A stretch of 64,000 nt of DNA, taken from positions 248,001-312,000 of the forward strand of contig JAACJP010000041.1 in the NCBI GenBank assembly GCA_013368375.1, in the 5' to 3' direction. Under the pieces are notes generated by a model that saw only the letters and a list, made by a program, of their open reading frames with translations, did not search any database and was not told the origin of the DNA. The first letter of the stretch is position 1; each line of letters opens with the position of its first letter. Of this stretch, positions 20,751 through 32,484 are shown one piece after another. Both the position numbers and the translations under genes were made by a program. This DNA is from Tricholomella constricta (lineage: Eukaryota > Basidiomycota > Agaricomycetes > Agaricales > Lyophyllaceae).

Positions 20751-23700
20751 CTAGGTTCGTCGCGGTAATCTCGACGCGCTCTTCACCCCTTGTAGTTCCA
20801 AGTAGCGATCCAGTGCCGCTAACTTGTTACAATTGGTGTGCGGTTCCCAGGTGGTGTCTCCCAGGCTCCACCTAACCTGATATTCCACAGTATTATTTTG
20901 GGTCCATCTATGGCCCAAAATGTCTTCTACAAACCATTCGTGATTATCCGGCGCCCCAAAATCGTAGGGCTCCGGATGAGTTCTATTAGGGAACATTGTA
21001 TCATTCGTTGCGTAGTATGGGCGCAACATCGATATATGAAATGTTGGATGTATCCGGCGCTCCATGAGTGCCGTAGGTAATTCCAACGTATAGTTCGACG
21101 TGTCTGGCATGGCCTTCAGCACTTTGTAGGGCCCGACGAATTTCGGGCACAATTTACGGGCGCGTCCCTTGGGGAGGTTCAAGTTCTTGGTGGATAAATA
21201 CACCAAGTCTCCCCCCTTTATTTCTGGACCAGCGAATCGGCGCCTGTTTGCCTCGCGCGTTTGAAATACGCGCGCTTCGATTATAGCGTCATGCGCCTCC
21301 GCTATATTCTGCAATGCGCGTTCCGCATACTCTCGAATTCCCTTCGGTATTACGCTGTCTGAGCGTATCTCTTTCAACATGGACGGCATGTATCCACTAT
21401 TCAGCTCAAATGGAGCGAACTTGGTAGTAGCCGATACGCTCGCATTTATCGCGAACTCAGCCATGGGTATACAATCTACCCAATCCTTTTGGTCATGCCT
21501 CACAACGGCACGAAATATCTGGCCAATACTACGATTGGCTCGCTCCGTTTGTCCATCCGTCTGAGGATGGAAAGATGTCGACATTAGGAGCTTAGCTCCT
21601 AATAACTTATGTAGTTCGCGCCACCAGCGTGACGTAAACTTAGAGTCTCGATCACTTACGATCGAGCTTGGCAGGCCATGGAGCCTGACGATCTCCCGTA
21701 AGTATACCCATGATAATTGGGCTGCTGTCATCGTCGTATGTATGGGTATCATATGCACCATACTCGTCATACGACAAATTACTACCCATAGGTAATTATA
21801 TCCCTTTGATTCTGGAAATGGACCGATAAAGTCCATTCCGATAGAGTCCCAAGGCTTAGTTGGTACTGGCAGGGAGTGTAGTTTCCCTGACGGTTTTTGA
21901 TTCGACGTCTTGATCTGCTGGCAGTACTCGCACGTTTTACAAAACGTACGCACGGTCGTGGCTAGTGATGGCCACCAATACCATCGTTGAATATATTCAG
22001 TAGTCCGTTCGGCACCGAAATGGCCCATAGTTTTATGGGCTTGCTCAATAATTGTGGTGATGAGCTCGGGTTCTCGCGGTATACATAGAACGCTATCATT
22101 TATAGCGTTCGTGGTCCAAATGAGATTGTCTTTCGTGGTGAACGTACGAAAGTCCATGGGGTTAGCGAGAATAACTGAAAATAGTTTATCCTTTGGGTAT
22201 CCAAGGATAACGTCGTGACGGATCTTTTCATCCGTTTTGTCTGGGGGAGGAGAAACTGTGTCCCTCCCGAGGACAATATCTCCGACCGTACGTTCCCGTT
22301 CGGTTGGACTCATGCTTTTCTGAGGGTTTGACGATGTTCCGGATGCGGTACTTGGTGCCGCAGCCTCCATTATCTGAGCCTCGACATCTCGATCCTCCTG
22401 GCGTTCTTGAAGACGCTTGCTTCGACGTATTTCTACGTCTTTCATCGCTCGAATTTCAACTACTTTTTCCACGATTTCATGGTATCGTGGTACTGGTAGA
22501 TCTTCACCAGTAGGATCGATTCTAGCATCAGCAGCTACGAAGTCGTGGACGTCGTAACGATCTTGATGGTTATCGCTCTCGAAGTATCGCGATAGACAGT
22601 CGGCGACTTTGTTCAGTTCGCCTTTCACATAGGTTATGTCGAAGTTAAATCGCGACATGTATTCCATCCATCGACGCTGCCTAGGTGATAAATTCACCTG
22701 GGTCTTAAAGAATTCGAGGGCTTTATGGTCGGTAATGATGTGGATTTTATAGCCCACAAGTTTATCCTCCCACTTAAGTAACGCTTCGAGAATAGCTAAG
22801 GTCTCGAGTTCATGCACAGCATAATTCTGCTGTGCATTAGTGAATTTTTTGGACATGAATCCAGCCGGCTGGGCTTGGATCCATGTAGGTCCTTGTCCAT
22901 ACATCGCACCGACGCCTGACTTGGAGGCGTCACAGATAATCCAAATTGGTTCGCCTGTCTTCGGTTGAATCGGCCGAATAATTGGCGTTGTGCAGCATAT
23001 ATGCTTTATCATTTCAAAGCATCGCTGATGAATTGGTCTCCAATAAAATGGCGACCCATTCTCGGTCATCGCCATTAGTGGACCAGTGTATGCAGATATA
23101 TCTGGGAGAAACTGTCCCAGATAGTTAACAAGTCCAACGAATCGTTGGATATCGTTGTAATTCCGTGGTATCCTCCAGTCACGGATCCGTGCCAGTTTGT
23201 CGGCGTCAGGGTGAATGCCTTGGTCGTCGATAATATGACCAAGGCAATCAACGCGATCCGAATACAATTCGCATTTCTTCCATTTAAGGTAGAGTGATTG
23301 TTCGCGTAATCGTTCGAACACAACTCGCAAGTGGTCTTCATGTTCCTCAATAGAGTTCGAGAATATGAATATATCGTCCAAGTATACATGCATGAACTTC
23401 CCAATGACGTCCCGAAAGATGGACGTCATTAATCGTTGAAATGTCGCGGGAGCATTACAGTCCCCGATTTGCATGATGTTACTGATGTATGTTCCCGCTA
23501 TCGTTGCGAAGGCGGTTTTATGTACATCTTTTTCAAGGATGCGTACTTGTTCATACGCATCCGTTAAGTCAATTTTGGACCGTATTTTTCCCCTAGCGAC
23601 ATCTTCGCGAATAACTTCCTGGTCTGGCAAGGGCGTAACGTCCTTGATCGTGTTATCGTTACGCTGGCGTGCGTCCAAGGGTGTTCTCAGGGAGCCGTCT

Positions 23701-24460
23701 TTTTTCGGGATACATAGCAGCGGCGCTGCTTGCTTCACCGAACGAGGCTCCCACCATTTAGAATCCGTATACCGATTGACCTTCGCGTAGAATTCCTCGC
23801 GAAGGGACATTGGGCACCTCGGCGCGTGGTACTGGTACTGTTTCTCATCATCGACGAGAGTAATCTCGTGATTGACTTCCCGCCAGGGTGGTAGCTGTTG
23901 TTTCGTACCACCCACCATATCTTCGAATTCGTCATGCCATTGCTGGCGAAGTCGTGGATAATCTTCCGCGGTAAGGCCTCCATTGGGTGCCTTACCTTTT
24001 CCGTTCACCGTTCTTGCAGCGCGAATGTGCGCTGTGTCTTTATTGCTAGGTTTAACATCAAACCTAGCTCGTAGTTTTACGAGAGCAAAGTCACTCTCAT
24101 CCTTCACTGGTAACCGATACAACGGCCGTTTAGCCCGTTGTATATTCACCGGAAAATTCATTTCCGTTGGCTCCGATACTTCCTCAGGCCGTGGATTTTG
24201 GTACGCTTGTCCTCGCGTGCCTACATTTCTTCCTTCGTGAGCCCGCATTGACGCTATTACTGTGTTCCATTCTTGCGGCATCCGTGGGTCGAACATCCAC
24301 TCATATTGTGGATGTGGATTTGGTCTATCCCAAAATGATCGATTACTCGTATTCGTATACGGCTCTGATTCCGTATCCTTGTCGGCCCCGCTCGTCTTAC
24401 GCGCTTCATTATCGCGCTGATGTTCTTCGCATGGCTCGTCAACCTGTGCTCGTTCGTTCG
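20751..24460 (-). CDS. Element B pol: reverse transcriptase, RNase H, integrase
   Basis: The uninterrupted ATG-initiated frame runs from 24296 to 20751 (1181 codons), but the same frame is open upstream to about 24460. The reverse transcriptase shows KKDGSLRTPLDARQRN, SKIDLTDAYEQV, CNAPATFQRL and YLDDIFIFS. RNase H shows IICDASKSGVG, HELETLAILEA and ITDHKALEFF. The integrase has the HHCC finger (H-KTMGHFG...CKTCEYC) and a D-D-E core (GMDFIGPFPE, VSDRDSKF, HPQTDGQTERANR). The C terminus has a chromodomain-like segment (HEWFVEDILGHRW...WSLGDTTWEPHTN). All metal ligands are present, so the enzymes are probably competent. Confidence 0.88.
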
Positions 24461-24651
24461 AAGGCTCGTTTTTTTGCCTTCTGCTGTCGTCGTTGGGGTT
24501 TTCTCTTCTTCGGAGGTGGCTTATCCCCCTCCTTAAGAGTTTCTTGAAACTCTTCCTCGGATAATAAAAGTGCTGGATGATCCTTCGGTAGGCTGTTTAT
24601 CGGCCTACCCTCATTATCAGGATCATCGTCATCTTCTACTGTTACTTTTAG

Positions 24652-25623
24652 TCATTCTCTTCGTTTCTCCAATGACCGATGGCGTCTAGCTCGGCCATCG
24701 GTATCCTCCATTTTTACCTTAGTCGCTGGTATAGCGACTCCATTGACGACAACTTCGTCACGGTTAAAGTCCAGCACGACGTTATTTGCGTGCATAAACG
24801 GCGTGCCTATAATCACGTCATATCGATCAAAGTTAGCAAGGTCCATGTAGACCTTGCCTTTAAACCCTGGCAGAGCGGCTTCCACCGTCGTACCAAAGTT
24901 TACCGTGGCCCGACTTCCTTTAGTCCCGAGCTGGAGGATTAATGGATCCTCCAGCGGAAATACTCGAATATCGGCCACTTGAGCGAATGACGGCGTAAGT
25001 CCGGTAGTTGTACTCCCGGAATCCCAAAGGGTCCAAGCCTCATGTCCACCTACGTTAATGTAGGTGACAAGGCACTCCTTGTCCTTTATCGGAACTACGG
25101 GACGAGCAATTTTGTCCCTCCCCGTCCGCACTTTAACTTTGCGAACTGGTGGTTTATCATTGCGTTCTTCTGACGCAATTACTTCTGTCATTGCAAACAT
25201 ACGCTCGGTCTCATCGTCCCGAGCATAGTATTCATTTTCGTAGACCTTCATGTCTACGAACTCATCGCCTTCGTCTTCATTGTCCGCCTCTGTATCAGGG
25301 CGTCCATTGTCTCGTCCGTCCGGGTCCTCGGGAGACGTGTCTTCATCGTCCGCCTCACTTGCCGCGTCAGGTGCCGCTGTACGTGCGGCCCTTAGGAACG
25401 CTCGCTGTTTCTTGGGCTGTTTGCAATCTTTTGCAAAATGCCCTAGTTTTCCACAATTAAAGCACACTTCCCCCGGAGGGTGGTTGTGATGATCGTGGTT
25501 TTTAGGTTGATCGAAACGCGGACGATCTCCTGTCTTTATTGCTGGTTTTTCGACGTGGGGCTTCTGCTCTCCACGTCCAGGTTGATCCTGATACGCTGGC
25601 TTGACATATGGCTTTCTTTTCAT
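24652..25623 (-). CDS. Element B nucleocapsid zinc knuckle and aspartic protease
   Basis: A 323-codon frame overlapping the end of gag by 122 nt in another frame. It starts with a basic stretch and one CCHC knuckle (CFNCGKLGHFAKDC), then an acidic linker. The retropepsin-like active site is LWDSGSTTTGLTPSF, followed by VIIGTPFM as the second hydrophobic-Gly motif. It ends at a TGA (24652). The same frame reopens immediately as a linker (LKVTVEDDDDPDNEG) that leads toward pol but changes frame at a run of seven A residues (24469-24475). Confidence 0.8.
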   Translation of the reverse strand: MKRKPYVKPAYQDQPGRGEQKPHVEKPAIKTGDRPRFDQPKNHDHHNHPPGEVCFNCGKLGHFAKDCKQPKKQRAFLRAARTAAPDAASEADDEDTSPEDPDGRDNGRPDTEADNEDEGDEFVDMKVYENEYYARDDETERMFAMTEVIASEERNDKPPVRKVKVRTGRDKIARPVVPIKDKECLVTYINVGGHEAWTLWDSGSTTTGLTPSFAQVADIRVFPLEDPLILQLGTKGSRATVNFGTTVEAALPGFKGKVYMDLANFDRYDVIIGTPFMHANNVVLDFNRDEVVVNGVAIPATKVKMEDTDGRARRHRSLEKRRE

Positions 25624-27736
25624 TTACTGCGCCATACACCCGTCGAGGCCTGTTGAAATTGTTGTGTGGAGCGTTTACTCGCCCCCCATCTGGTTTCCGC
25701 ATTTGGCTCGGTTGACTTCGCTGAGCGGTTATGGTCCGCTCAAAGTAATCAGCCGTTTTCTGGGTGGCTTGAAGTGCTAGGCCCACCGCTAGGAACTCTT
25801 GGGCTGTATTGATTTCGGGTGATAGCCCGTCATTGAATAATGCCTTCCGCATATCGCGTGGAAGTGTTTTGAGAAATTTCTCCAGGAACGTCCAATCATC
25901 CGTTCTTGCTGCCATGTTCATGGCATGATCCACAAGGTCGTCATACAGACCTTGTATGCCTTTGCTCGCCGAATAGGTAACGGCGTTAAAGTCGTTACGA
26001 GCATCCTGCATGGTTGAAGGCAGCACGAACCGATCGTACAGCCCTAGTACGACGTCTTCAAACGTCCAGGACTGCTTTTCGCGGTTCACATGGATAACAT
26101 GGCGATTGTACCATTTCCGAGCTTCACCATCAAGGAACTCAGATGTTATCAGAACGCGCTCTTGGTCGCGTTCTGCTCCTCCAAACTGGCTCACGGCTAG
26201 CATCACGACAAGGCTGGCTAGCCATTCTTCCAATTCGCCAAACTTGGCGCTTCCACTATAAGTGCCTACGGACTTTGAGTCCGCACGGCGAGATTTCATA
26301 CCATCAGGGAGCGATAGGCGTACAGCCAGTCGCTCGTGTATCAGTTGATGCAACCGTTCGTGCATCTTAGTTTTATGCTGCTCTCCAGCAGCATATATTC
26401 CGTCCGCAATTGATTGACTCCTGCGAATCGGGTCAGGCATTGAGTAGCCTCGACTTTGAAATCGAGGCTGAGCATGTGAAGTGGGTTCACTTATACGAAC
26501 CCGCATGTCTTGACGGCCGTTAGCCGTCGCCGTCGTATTATGTTTTCCGACGGCCCCATTTCCCAGTCCACCATCCGAACCTTGAGTTTGCGAGGCCCAT
26601 TGCCTCGCCATCTCATCTACGGGCATATGTCCTTCGAAGACGACTCCTTGATCATCATAATTCGTGAACTTGCTCCGTGATAAATCAGCGTTTCTCAAAC
26701 GCTGATATGCGACTCGGTTGTTCCAATCTTTCGCTAATGGAACACGGCCATCCTTCGCATCCATAGGTACTTGAATAGCTGGCGCGCTTTCGTCGCCAGC
26801 TGCTTGCGGGGTTGTATACTTACGTTCCGTGGGTGGGTCTAACGTAGACTCACTAACAGGGGCCCATTTGGATCCCTGTGGTTGCGCAAGATGCTCTTCA
26901 CGAGTCATTCTTTCGCGCTTCGCTGCCGCAGACCGACGACGATAATCGTCGTCAGATTCTCCTAACTGTCGCGCTTGATGCAGCGCCGATACTGCCATGG
27001 CAGCCTCATCAAGAGGCTGGTTCGATCCGGCAGCCACTGCTTGAGGAGTGAAGAGGTCATCCCAACGACCTTTTCCTTTGTTGAACGAGGCTTTCTTAGG
27101 TACAGGCGTCCCAGCGATCGAGCTGACTGCTGAATTCGAAGTTCCCTTAGGGTACTTCTTCCTGTATTCCGTAACTACTACGGACAGCGCTTCCAAGTAT
27201 CGGTCGGCATATGCTTGTGCGACCATTTCTCCAACGGATTGTGCTCCGGTAGATCGCAGAACGAGCCTATCCGCTCGTTCCTCCAGTCGCCTTCGCCGAT
27301 GCTCGCTAACCACATCGGTGGTGTCCCAGAATTGCTTCACTTGAAGCGCAAGCAGTTCCCTTTCGTTGGCCTCTTCTTCATTAGCCTCGGGGTCGGACAA
27401 GTCGTCTTCGTCCGACTCCATCTTGATTATGCTCAGGGTGGACGCCCCGAACGCTCTATTTGACAGACGGCTGTCTGGCCATCTGCTTCCTGCCGTGGAG
27501 CCAGGTCGATGTGACCTGGCCAATTCGTCGGCCAAGCTCCCAGGCACATTGGTGCTTGCTATTGGCCAAAGTTCCTCCGATTCTACTCCTAGTGTATTCT
27601 GCGCTGGTGGACTTTGTCCACCAGCGACTGATCCGACTTCCACTGGTTGCAGTGGAAGTTGTGATGGAGGATGCGCTGCGAGCGCATCCTCGAAGACCGG
27701 AGTTCGGCTCTTTCCGGATGTGGGAGTTGGTGTCAT
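25502..27736 (-). CDS. Element B gag
   Basis: A 744-codon frame starting about 110 bp inside the 5' LTR border. The N-terminal half is acidic and Ser/Pro-rich. The C-terminal 250 residues resemble the capsid of gypsy elements (SAKFGELEEWLASLVVMLA, ITSEFLDGEARKWYNRHV, FVLPSTMQDARNDFNAVTY, LPRDMRKALFNDGLS). The zinc knuckle is in the next, overlapping frame, so production of a full Gag probably needs a frameshift near 25620. Confidence 0.8.
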   Translation of the reverse strand: MTPTPTSGKSRTPVFEDALAAHPPSQLPLQPVEVGSVAGGQSPPAQNTLGVESEELWPIASTNVPGSLADELARSHRPGSTAGSRWPDSRLSNRAFGASTLSIIKMESDEDDLSDPEANEEEANERELLALQVKQFWDTTDVVSEHRRRRLEERADRLVLRSTGAQSVGEMVAQAYADRYLEALSVVVTEYRKKYPKGTSNSAVSSIAGTPVPKKASFNKGKGRWDDLFTPQAVAAGSNQPLDEAAMAVSALHQARQLGESDDDYRRRSAAAKRERMTREEHLAQPQGSKWAPVSESTLDPPTERKYTTPQAAGDESAPAIQVPMDAKDGRVPLAKDWNNRVAYQRLRNADLSRSKFTNYDDQGVVFEGHMPVDEMARQWASQTQGSDGGLGNGAVGKHNTTATANGRQDMRVRISEPTSHAQPRFQSRGYSMPDPIRRSQSIADGIYAAGEQHKTKMHERLHQLIHERLAVRLSLPDGMKSRRADSKSVGTYSGSAKFGELEEWLASLVVMLAVSQFGGAERDQERVLITSEFLDGEARKWYNRHVIHVNREKQSWTFEDVVLGLYDRFVLPSTMQDARNDFNAVTYSASKGIQGLYDDLVDHAMNMAARTDDWTFLEKFLKTLPRDMRKALFNDGLSPEINTAQEFLAVGLALQATQKTADYFERTITAQRSQPSQMRKPDGGRVNAPHNNFNRPRRVYGAVNEKKAICQASVSGSTWTWRAEAPRRKTSNKDRRSSAFRST

Positions 27737-27843
27737 CGGGTCTGGGTCTCGTGGGTTCTTTTGATGATGGTTGTTCTAAATGGAATGTGGTTCTGCGTAT
27801 GTCGTGGGTACGCAGCAATAGAAAGCAAGGTAGCTTAAAAAAA

Positions 27844-28064
27844 TGTAACGGGGTTACAGAATTTGGGGACCTTGTTGTTCACACTAGACGTAAGCTTGAC
27901 AAGTCTGTCGATTGCTACGTATAGGTGTACAAGGTTGTTTATACTTAATTAATGTAATGAATTAAATAGGCAACACCAGAAGGTGTTGCCAAACAATAGC
28001 GTAATCGTCTCGATAAGATACGATTAGATAACCAAGATTAGATAAGATAGTGGGCGTCCTTACA
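27844..28064 (-). repeat. 5' LTR of element B
   Basis: Matches 17090-17310 at every position I compared. The sequence just inside it (minus strand, TTTTTTTAAGCTACC) is the expected place of the primer-binding site, but I could not match it to a particular tRNA. Confidence 0.92.
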
Positions 28065-28069
28065 GCATG

Positions 28070-31000
28070 TCCGCGGACTTCAGTCACTTCCGCAGTGTGG
28101 CGTAACCAGTATGCAAGACCTGCAGGTTTCCATGCCCTGTAATAGAAGTGAATTGTATTGATGTAATCTTCAGCCTTGGTTCCACTGACACTTCATCACT
28201 CCGACAGCACAGCAGCAGTGTGGCAATGCATTTCAAAGTATATTTATTGTTACGCCACGGTCAATCAAAAAATGTATATGTGCTTGGATACACAAGCTTT
28301 GAATTTGGTCTAACTGGTCCAAGCCTACGTCTAATATGTGGGCTGGATTCCAAAGAGAGTGCATAAGTGTACCACTTTGGTACACTTTACAGACAAGTGG
28401 ACATGTCCAATATCCAAAAGATTGCTTATTCTGCAGTACTTATGTTCACTGCAGCATCATGCTATTGTAGCTTTCTTATATCATCTCTACTGTATACTAG
28501 CATTATTTACACTATGTAAGCTATTCTTACAAATTCACAGAGAGAATGTATTGAGAGTAGCCCTGTGTCCTCTTATAGCTGTCAATGAGCAGTCTTTGTT
28601 GTTTGTGCTTCAGAGTGCATGATACAGCACCATCTTTCATATTGAGCTTTACACTTACTTTGCTACTGCGATATAATGTACTCTTTATGCACAGCATTGT
28701 CAATATCGAGCTAGATACAGCCGTTGCGGCCCTTCAGCTGTTGCAGCCCTCCTGCTATTGAAATACTAAGGAACACAAAGGTCATACTCATTACACAACA
28801 CTCCCTTGATACTTGATACAGGCTTTGTTAACTTCACACCACAGTTATAGTGGAGCTACAGGTTTAAGTGTAGCCTCCACTGTAGGCCCATGATTGAATG
28901 GAGGTAAACCATAACATCCAGACAGGAGTTGATGGTGATACTGTATACTGTTGAGGTTGTATACCAGTAGAAATGTAGGACATGCTACATGTAGTGTGCT
29001 CCATTGCTACTCCGTGGAGGTGTATAACACCTCTGCTCTATGGCCCCCTAGCACTGTATAGGCCCACTGCAGCACCAGGTGTGCTACACAGACAACAGTC
29101 CATGGAGGTCTGCAGATGTACTTTAGACATGCTACATGTAGTGTGCTCCACTGCAACTCCGCGGAGGTGGCAAAACAGCCCTGCTCCTTGTCTTTAACCA
29201 TACTCAAATCGTATTTTCCTGGCAAGGCTGGTGCCCGAACTGCCCAATAGGACCATGATCAAAGACACCCGGTTCCATCTTTCAAGGAGTATTATTCCTT
29301 CTTCCTTGATTTTGTGCTCTACTGCAACTCCGCGGAGGTGGCAAAACAGCCCTGGTCCTTGTCTTTAACTGTACTCAAATTGTATTTTCCTGGCAAGGCT
29401 GGTGTCCCAACTGCCCAATAGGACCATGATCGAAGACACCCAGTTCCATCTTTCAAGGAGTATTATTCCTTCGTTCTTGATTTTGTGCTCCACTGCTACT
29501 GCTACTCCGTGTGCTCCGCTGCAAGTCTGCGGAGGTGTGTAACAGCACCTGCTCCGCGGCCCCCTACTGCACCATATAGGCCTGCTGCGGTGCTGGGTGT
29601 GCCCCACAGGCAACGACCCGCAGACGTCCGCGGACATGGGTAATGCTCTGCAAGCTCAATGTCATGCAGACATACTATATGTAGTGTGCTCCGCTGCAAG
29701 TCCGCGGAGGTGTGTAACAGCACCTGCTCTGTGGCCCCCTACTGCATCATATAGGCCTGCTACAGTGCTGGGTGTGCTCCACAGGCAACGACCCGCGGAC
29801 GTCCGCGGACATGGATAATGCCCTGCAAGCTCAATGTAATGCAGACATACTATATGTAGTGTGCTCCGCTGCAAGTCCGCGGAGGTGTGTAACAGCACCT
29901 GCTCTCGGACATGGGCAGTGCTCCGCAAGCCCCCCACCCTGCTGCCCCCCCACAGCACCATATCGGCCCCCTGCAATACTGGGTGTGCTCCACAGACAAC
30001 GACCTGCGGAGGTCCACAGGCAACGACCCGCGGACGTCCGCGGACATGGGTAATGCCCTGCAAGCTCAATGTAATGCAGACATACTATATGTAGTGTGCT
30101 CCGCTGCAAGTCCGCGGAGGTGTGTAACAGCACCTGCTCTGTGTCCCCCTACTGCATCATATAGGCCTGCTACAGTGCTGGGTGTGCTCCACAAGCAACG
30201 ACCCGCGGAGGTCCGCCGCGGACGTGGGTAATGCTCTGCAAGCTCAATGTCATGCAGACATACTATATGTAGTGTGCTTTGCTGCAAGTCCGCGGAGGTG
30301 TGCTGCTCTGTGGCCCCCACAGCACCATATAGGCCTGCTGCAGTGCTGCGTGTGCTCCACAGGCAACGACCTGCGGACGTCCGCGGACGTGGGTAATGCT
30401 CTGCAAGCTCAATGTAATGCAGACATACTATATGTAGTGTGCTTTGCTGCAAGTCCGCGGAGGTGTGCTGCTCTGTGGCCCCCACAGCACCATATAGGCC
30501 TGCTGCAGTGCTGCGTGTGCTCCACAGGCAACGACCTGCGGACATCCGCGGACGTGGGTAATGCCCTGCAAGCTCAATGTAATGCAGACATACTATATGT
30601 AATGTGCTCCACTGCAAGTCCGCGGAGGTGTGTAACAGCACCTGCTCTGTGGCCCCCTATTGCATCATATAGGCCTGCAGCATTGCTGGGTGTGCTCCAC
30701 AGGCAATGACCCGCGGACGTCCGCAGACATGGGCAGTGCCCCGCAAGCCCCCACCCTGCTGCCCCCCCCACAGCACCGTATCGGCCCCCTGCAATACTGG
30801 GTGTGCTCCACAGACAACGACCCGCGGAGGTCCGCGGATGTGAGTAGTGCCCCACTAGCCCCCACCTGCTGCCCCCGCAGCACCATATAGGCCCGCTGCA
30901 GCACCAGCGGGCCCGCTGGTACTGTGCCAGACGCTACATGTAGAGATCCCGCTGGCACCGTGCCAGACGGCTACATGTAGGGCCCCGCTGGCGCTCCAGC

Positions 31001-31082
31001 GGGCCCGCTGGTGCCGTCAAGTACGCTACAATGTATGGGCCCGCTGGACCGTGGGACACGCTACATTGTAGTGCCTGTATGT
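28070..31082. repeat. Right inverted arm of the non-coding DNA element
   Basis: 28070-28980 is low-GC filler with no gene. From about 28980 the palindromic units begin, and from about 29500 to the end they mirror the left arm. The terminal 180 bp (30890-31082) are the reverse complement of 15381-15570, with the CCAGCGGGCCCGCTGG palindrome. Confidence 0.85.
29142..29490. repeat. Two tandem copies of a ~172-bp unit
   Basis: The stretch beginning TGCTCCACTGCAACTCCGCG at 29142 is repeated from about 29312 with a few changes (for example GGTCCTTG for GCTCCTTG). Both copies contain TCTTTCAAGGAGTATTATTCC. The unit joins arm sequence to unrelated sequence and has no coding potential. Confidence 0.8.
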
Positions 31083-32473
31083 GCGTTGTTGTACCCCCAT
31101 CGGACGTCCAATTTGGTGAAGTACCGCGCGCCGCGAAGGTTATTCACTAGTTCGCTAATGAGGGGCAGCGGGTATCGGTTCTTCACCGTGAGCGCATTGA
31201 GCGTCCGATAGTCCTGGACCAGTCGGAGCGACCCGTCCTTCTTCTTGATGAAGAAGACCGGCGATGCCATGGGCGACTTGGACAGTCGGATGCGACCCGT
31301 CTCGAGGTTCTCTTTGAGGAACGCGTCGAGTTCGACCTGTTCTGCCAGTGACAGCGGGTAGACCTTCGTGCCGGTCGGCGACGCGCCCGGCTCCAGTTCG
31401 ATGGCATGGTCCCATTGCTTGCGCTCTGGGAGCTCATCGAATGCGACTTTGGAAAAGACATTTTCAAAGTCGTGGAGGTGGGTCGGTACAGCGTCGCAGA
31501 AAGTTCTGGGCACGGAGTTAGCAGCGTGCGCTTCCGCAAGTCGCTGCGATGTCGTTTGGCTGGCCCGGATATGTTCGGCGGTCGGGGTCGGGTGGATCGC
31601 GGTCGCGAAAATGCGATCGCCGTTCAGGAAGGTTTCCACCAGGAAGTTGTCAGACTCTGGGTCAGGTTCCTCCAGGATCGGAGTGTAGGGGAGGAACTCC
31701 TCATCATCAGAGTCGTCCTCAACATATGGGTTGGTCGGGGCTTGCAGGTTGGGCTCAGTCATCGGGATACCGTCGGCTCGACAGGCGCGGATCGCTGCGT
31801 GCACTTTGGTACGTGCGCGCCGATCGGCTTTGACCTCGTCCTTGCAGGTGTCGCACTGCATCGGACAGCGACTCATCTTCACCTCCTTGGTCTCCCAGTC
31901 GATCTCGGGGTTATGGTTTTTAAGCCAGTTGAACCCGAGGATCATGTCTTGCTTGCCTAACTGGGTGACCCCAAAGACAGCTTGTTCAGTATGACCGTTG
32001 TATCGCAAGACAGCTTCTACGATGCAAGAGACCGAACAGCCTTCGTTGAGGGTGCTGTCTACGTTGTAAACCAGGGATGGCCGACTAAGCACCTTGGTCG
32101 TGAGCTTGTGTTTCTCAACGAAAGCGACATTGAGAAAACTGCCAGTCGCTCCGCTGTCCACTAGGGCAGTGACGGCATGCGACTCCTGGGTGTCGGTGGT
32201 CTCCAGTTCAATGTTGAGCCACAGGGATCTGGGGCAGGGGGAGGCAGCGGCGATGAAGCGACTAGGAAGTCGCTTTTCCCAGCGGGGTAGGCCACGACGC
32301 GACGGGGCGATCGGCTTTGCGACTGCGATCGGTGTCGTCGGGTCGGAGGGGTTTTGTACGTCTTTGTCGGTCGGTTCACTCGTCGGAATAGCAGCAATAT
32401 TAGGTGTATTGGTGTATTCTACGGATAAAGGAGCGAACCGATTACGACTAGACAACGGGGGCGTACGTTCCAC
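31083..32473 (-). pseudogene. Element A pol, 5' part: aspartic protease and reverse transcriptase fingers
   Basis: Open from the ATG at 32473 to the insertion at 31083. A Pro/Ser-rich leader precedes the protease (ALVDSGATGSFLN, then QDMILGFNWLKNHNP). The start of the reverse transcriptase follows (SPMASPVFFIKKKDGSLRL, QDYRTLNALTVKNRYPLP, FTKLDVRWGYNN), where the inverted-repeat element interrupts it. The pol frame begins 12 bp after the gag stop in a different frame. Confidence 0.85.
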
Positions 32474-32484
32474 CCGTTGTGCGA

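Larger units (their letters stand above)
17090..28064 (-). mobile_element. Element B: Ty3/gypsy LTR retrotransposon with extra 3' reading frames
   Basis: Two LTRs of 221 bp that look identical (17090-17310 and 27844-28064), flanked by a perfect 5-bp duplication GCATG (17085-17089 and 28065-28069). Minus-strand order is Gag, nucleocapsid plus protease, pol (reverse transcriptase, RNase H, integrase), then two large frames of unknown function. A polypurine tract (AAAGGGGGGTA on the minus strand, 17311-17321) abuts the 3' LTR. All catalytic residues I checked are present. It is the innermost and youngest insertion of the nest. Confidence 0.9.
15381..31082. mobile_element. Non-coding DNA element with long inverted repeat arms (hAT-like termini), split by element B
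   Basis: Inserted in element A's reverse transcriptase between ACGTTGTT (15373-15380) and GCGTTGTT (31083-31090), an 8-bp duplication with one mismatch. The ends are inverted: both sides read CAATGTAGCGTGTCC inward and continue as complementary sequence with the palindrome CCAGCGGGCCCGCTGG. Without element B it is about 4.7 kb (15381-17084 plus 28070-31082). No transposase or other convincing coding sequence was seen; the many open frames in the arms are by-products of GC-rich repeats. An 8-bp duplication suggests the hAT superfamily, but the outermost 8-9 bases of the two ends do not match well, so the class is uncertain. Confidence 0.7.
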
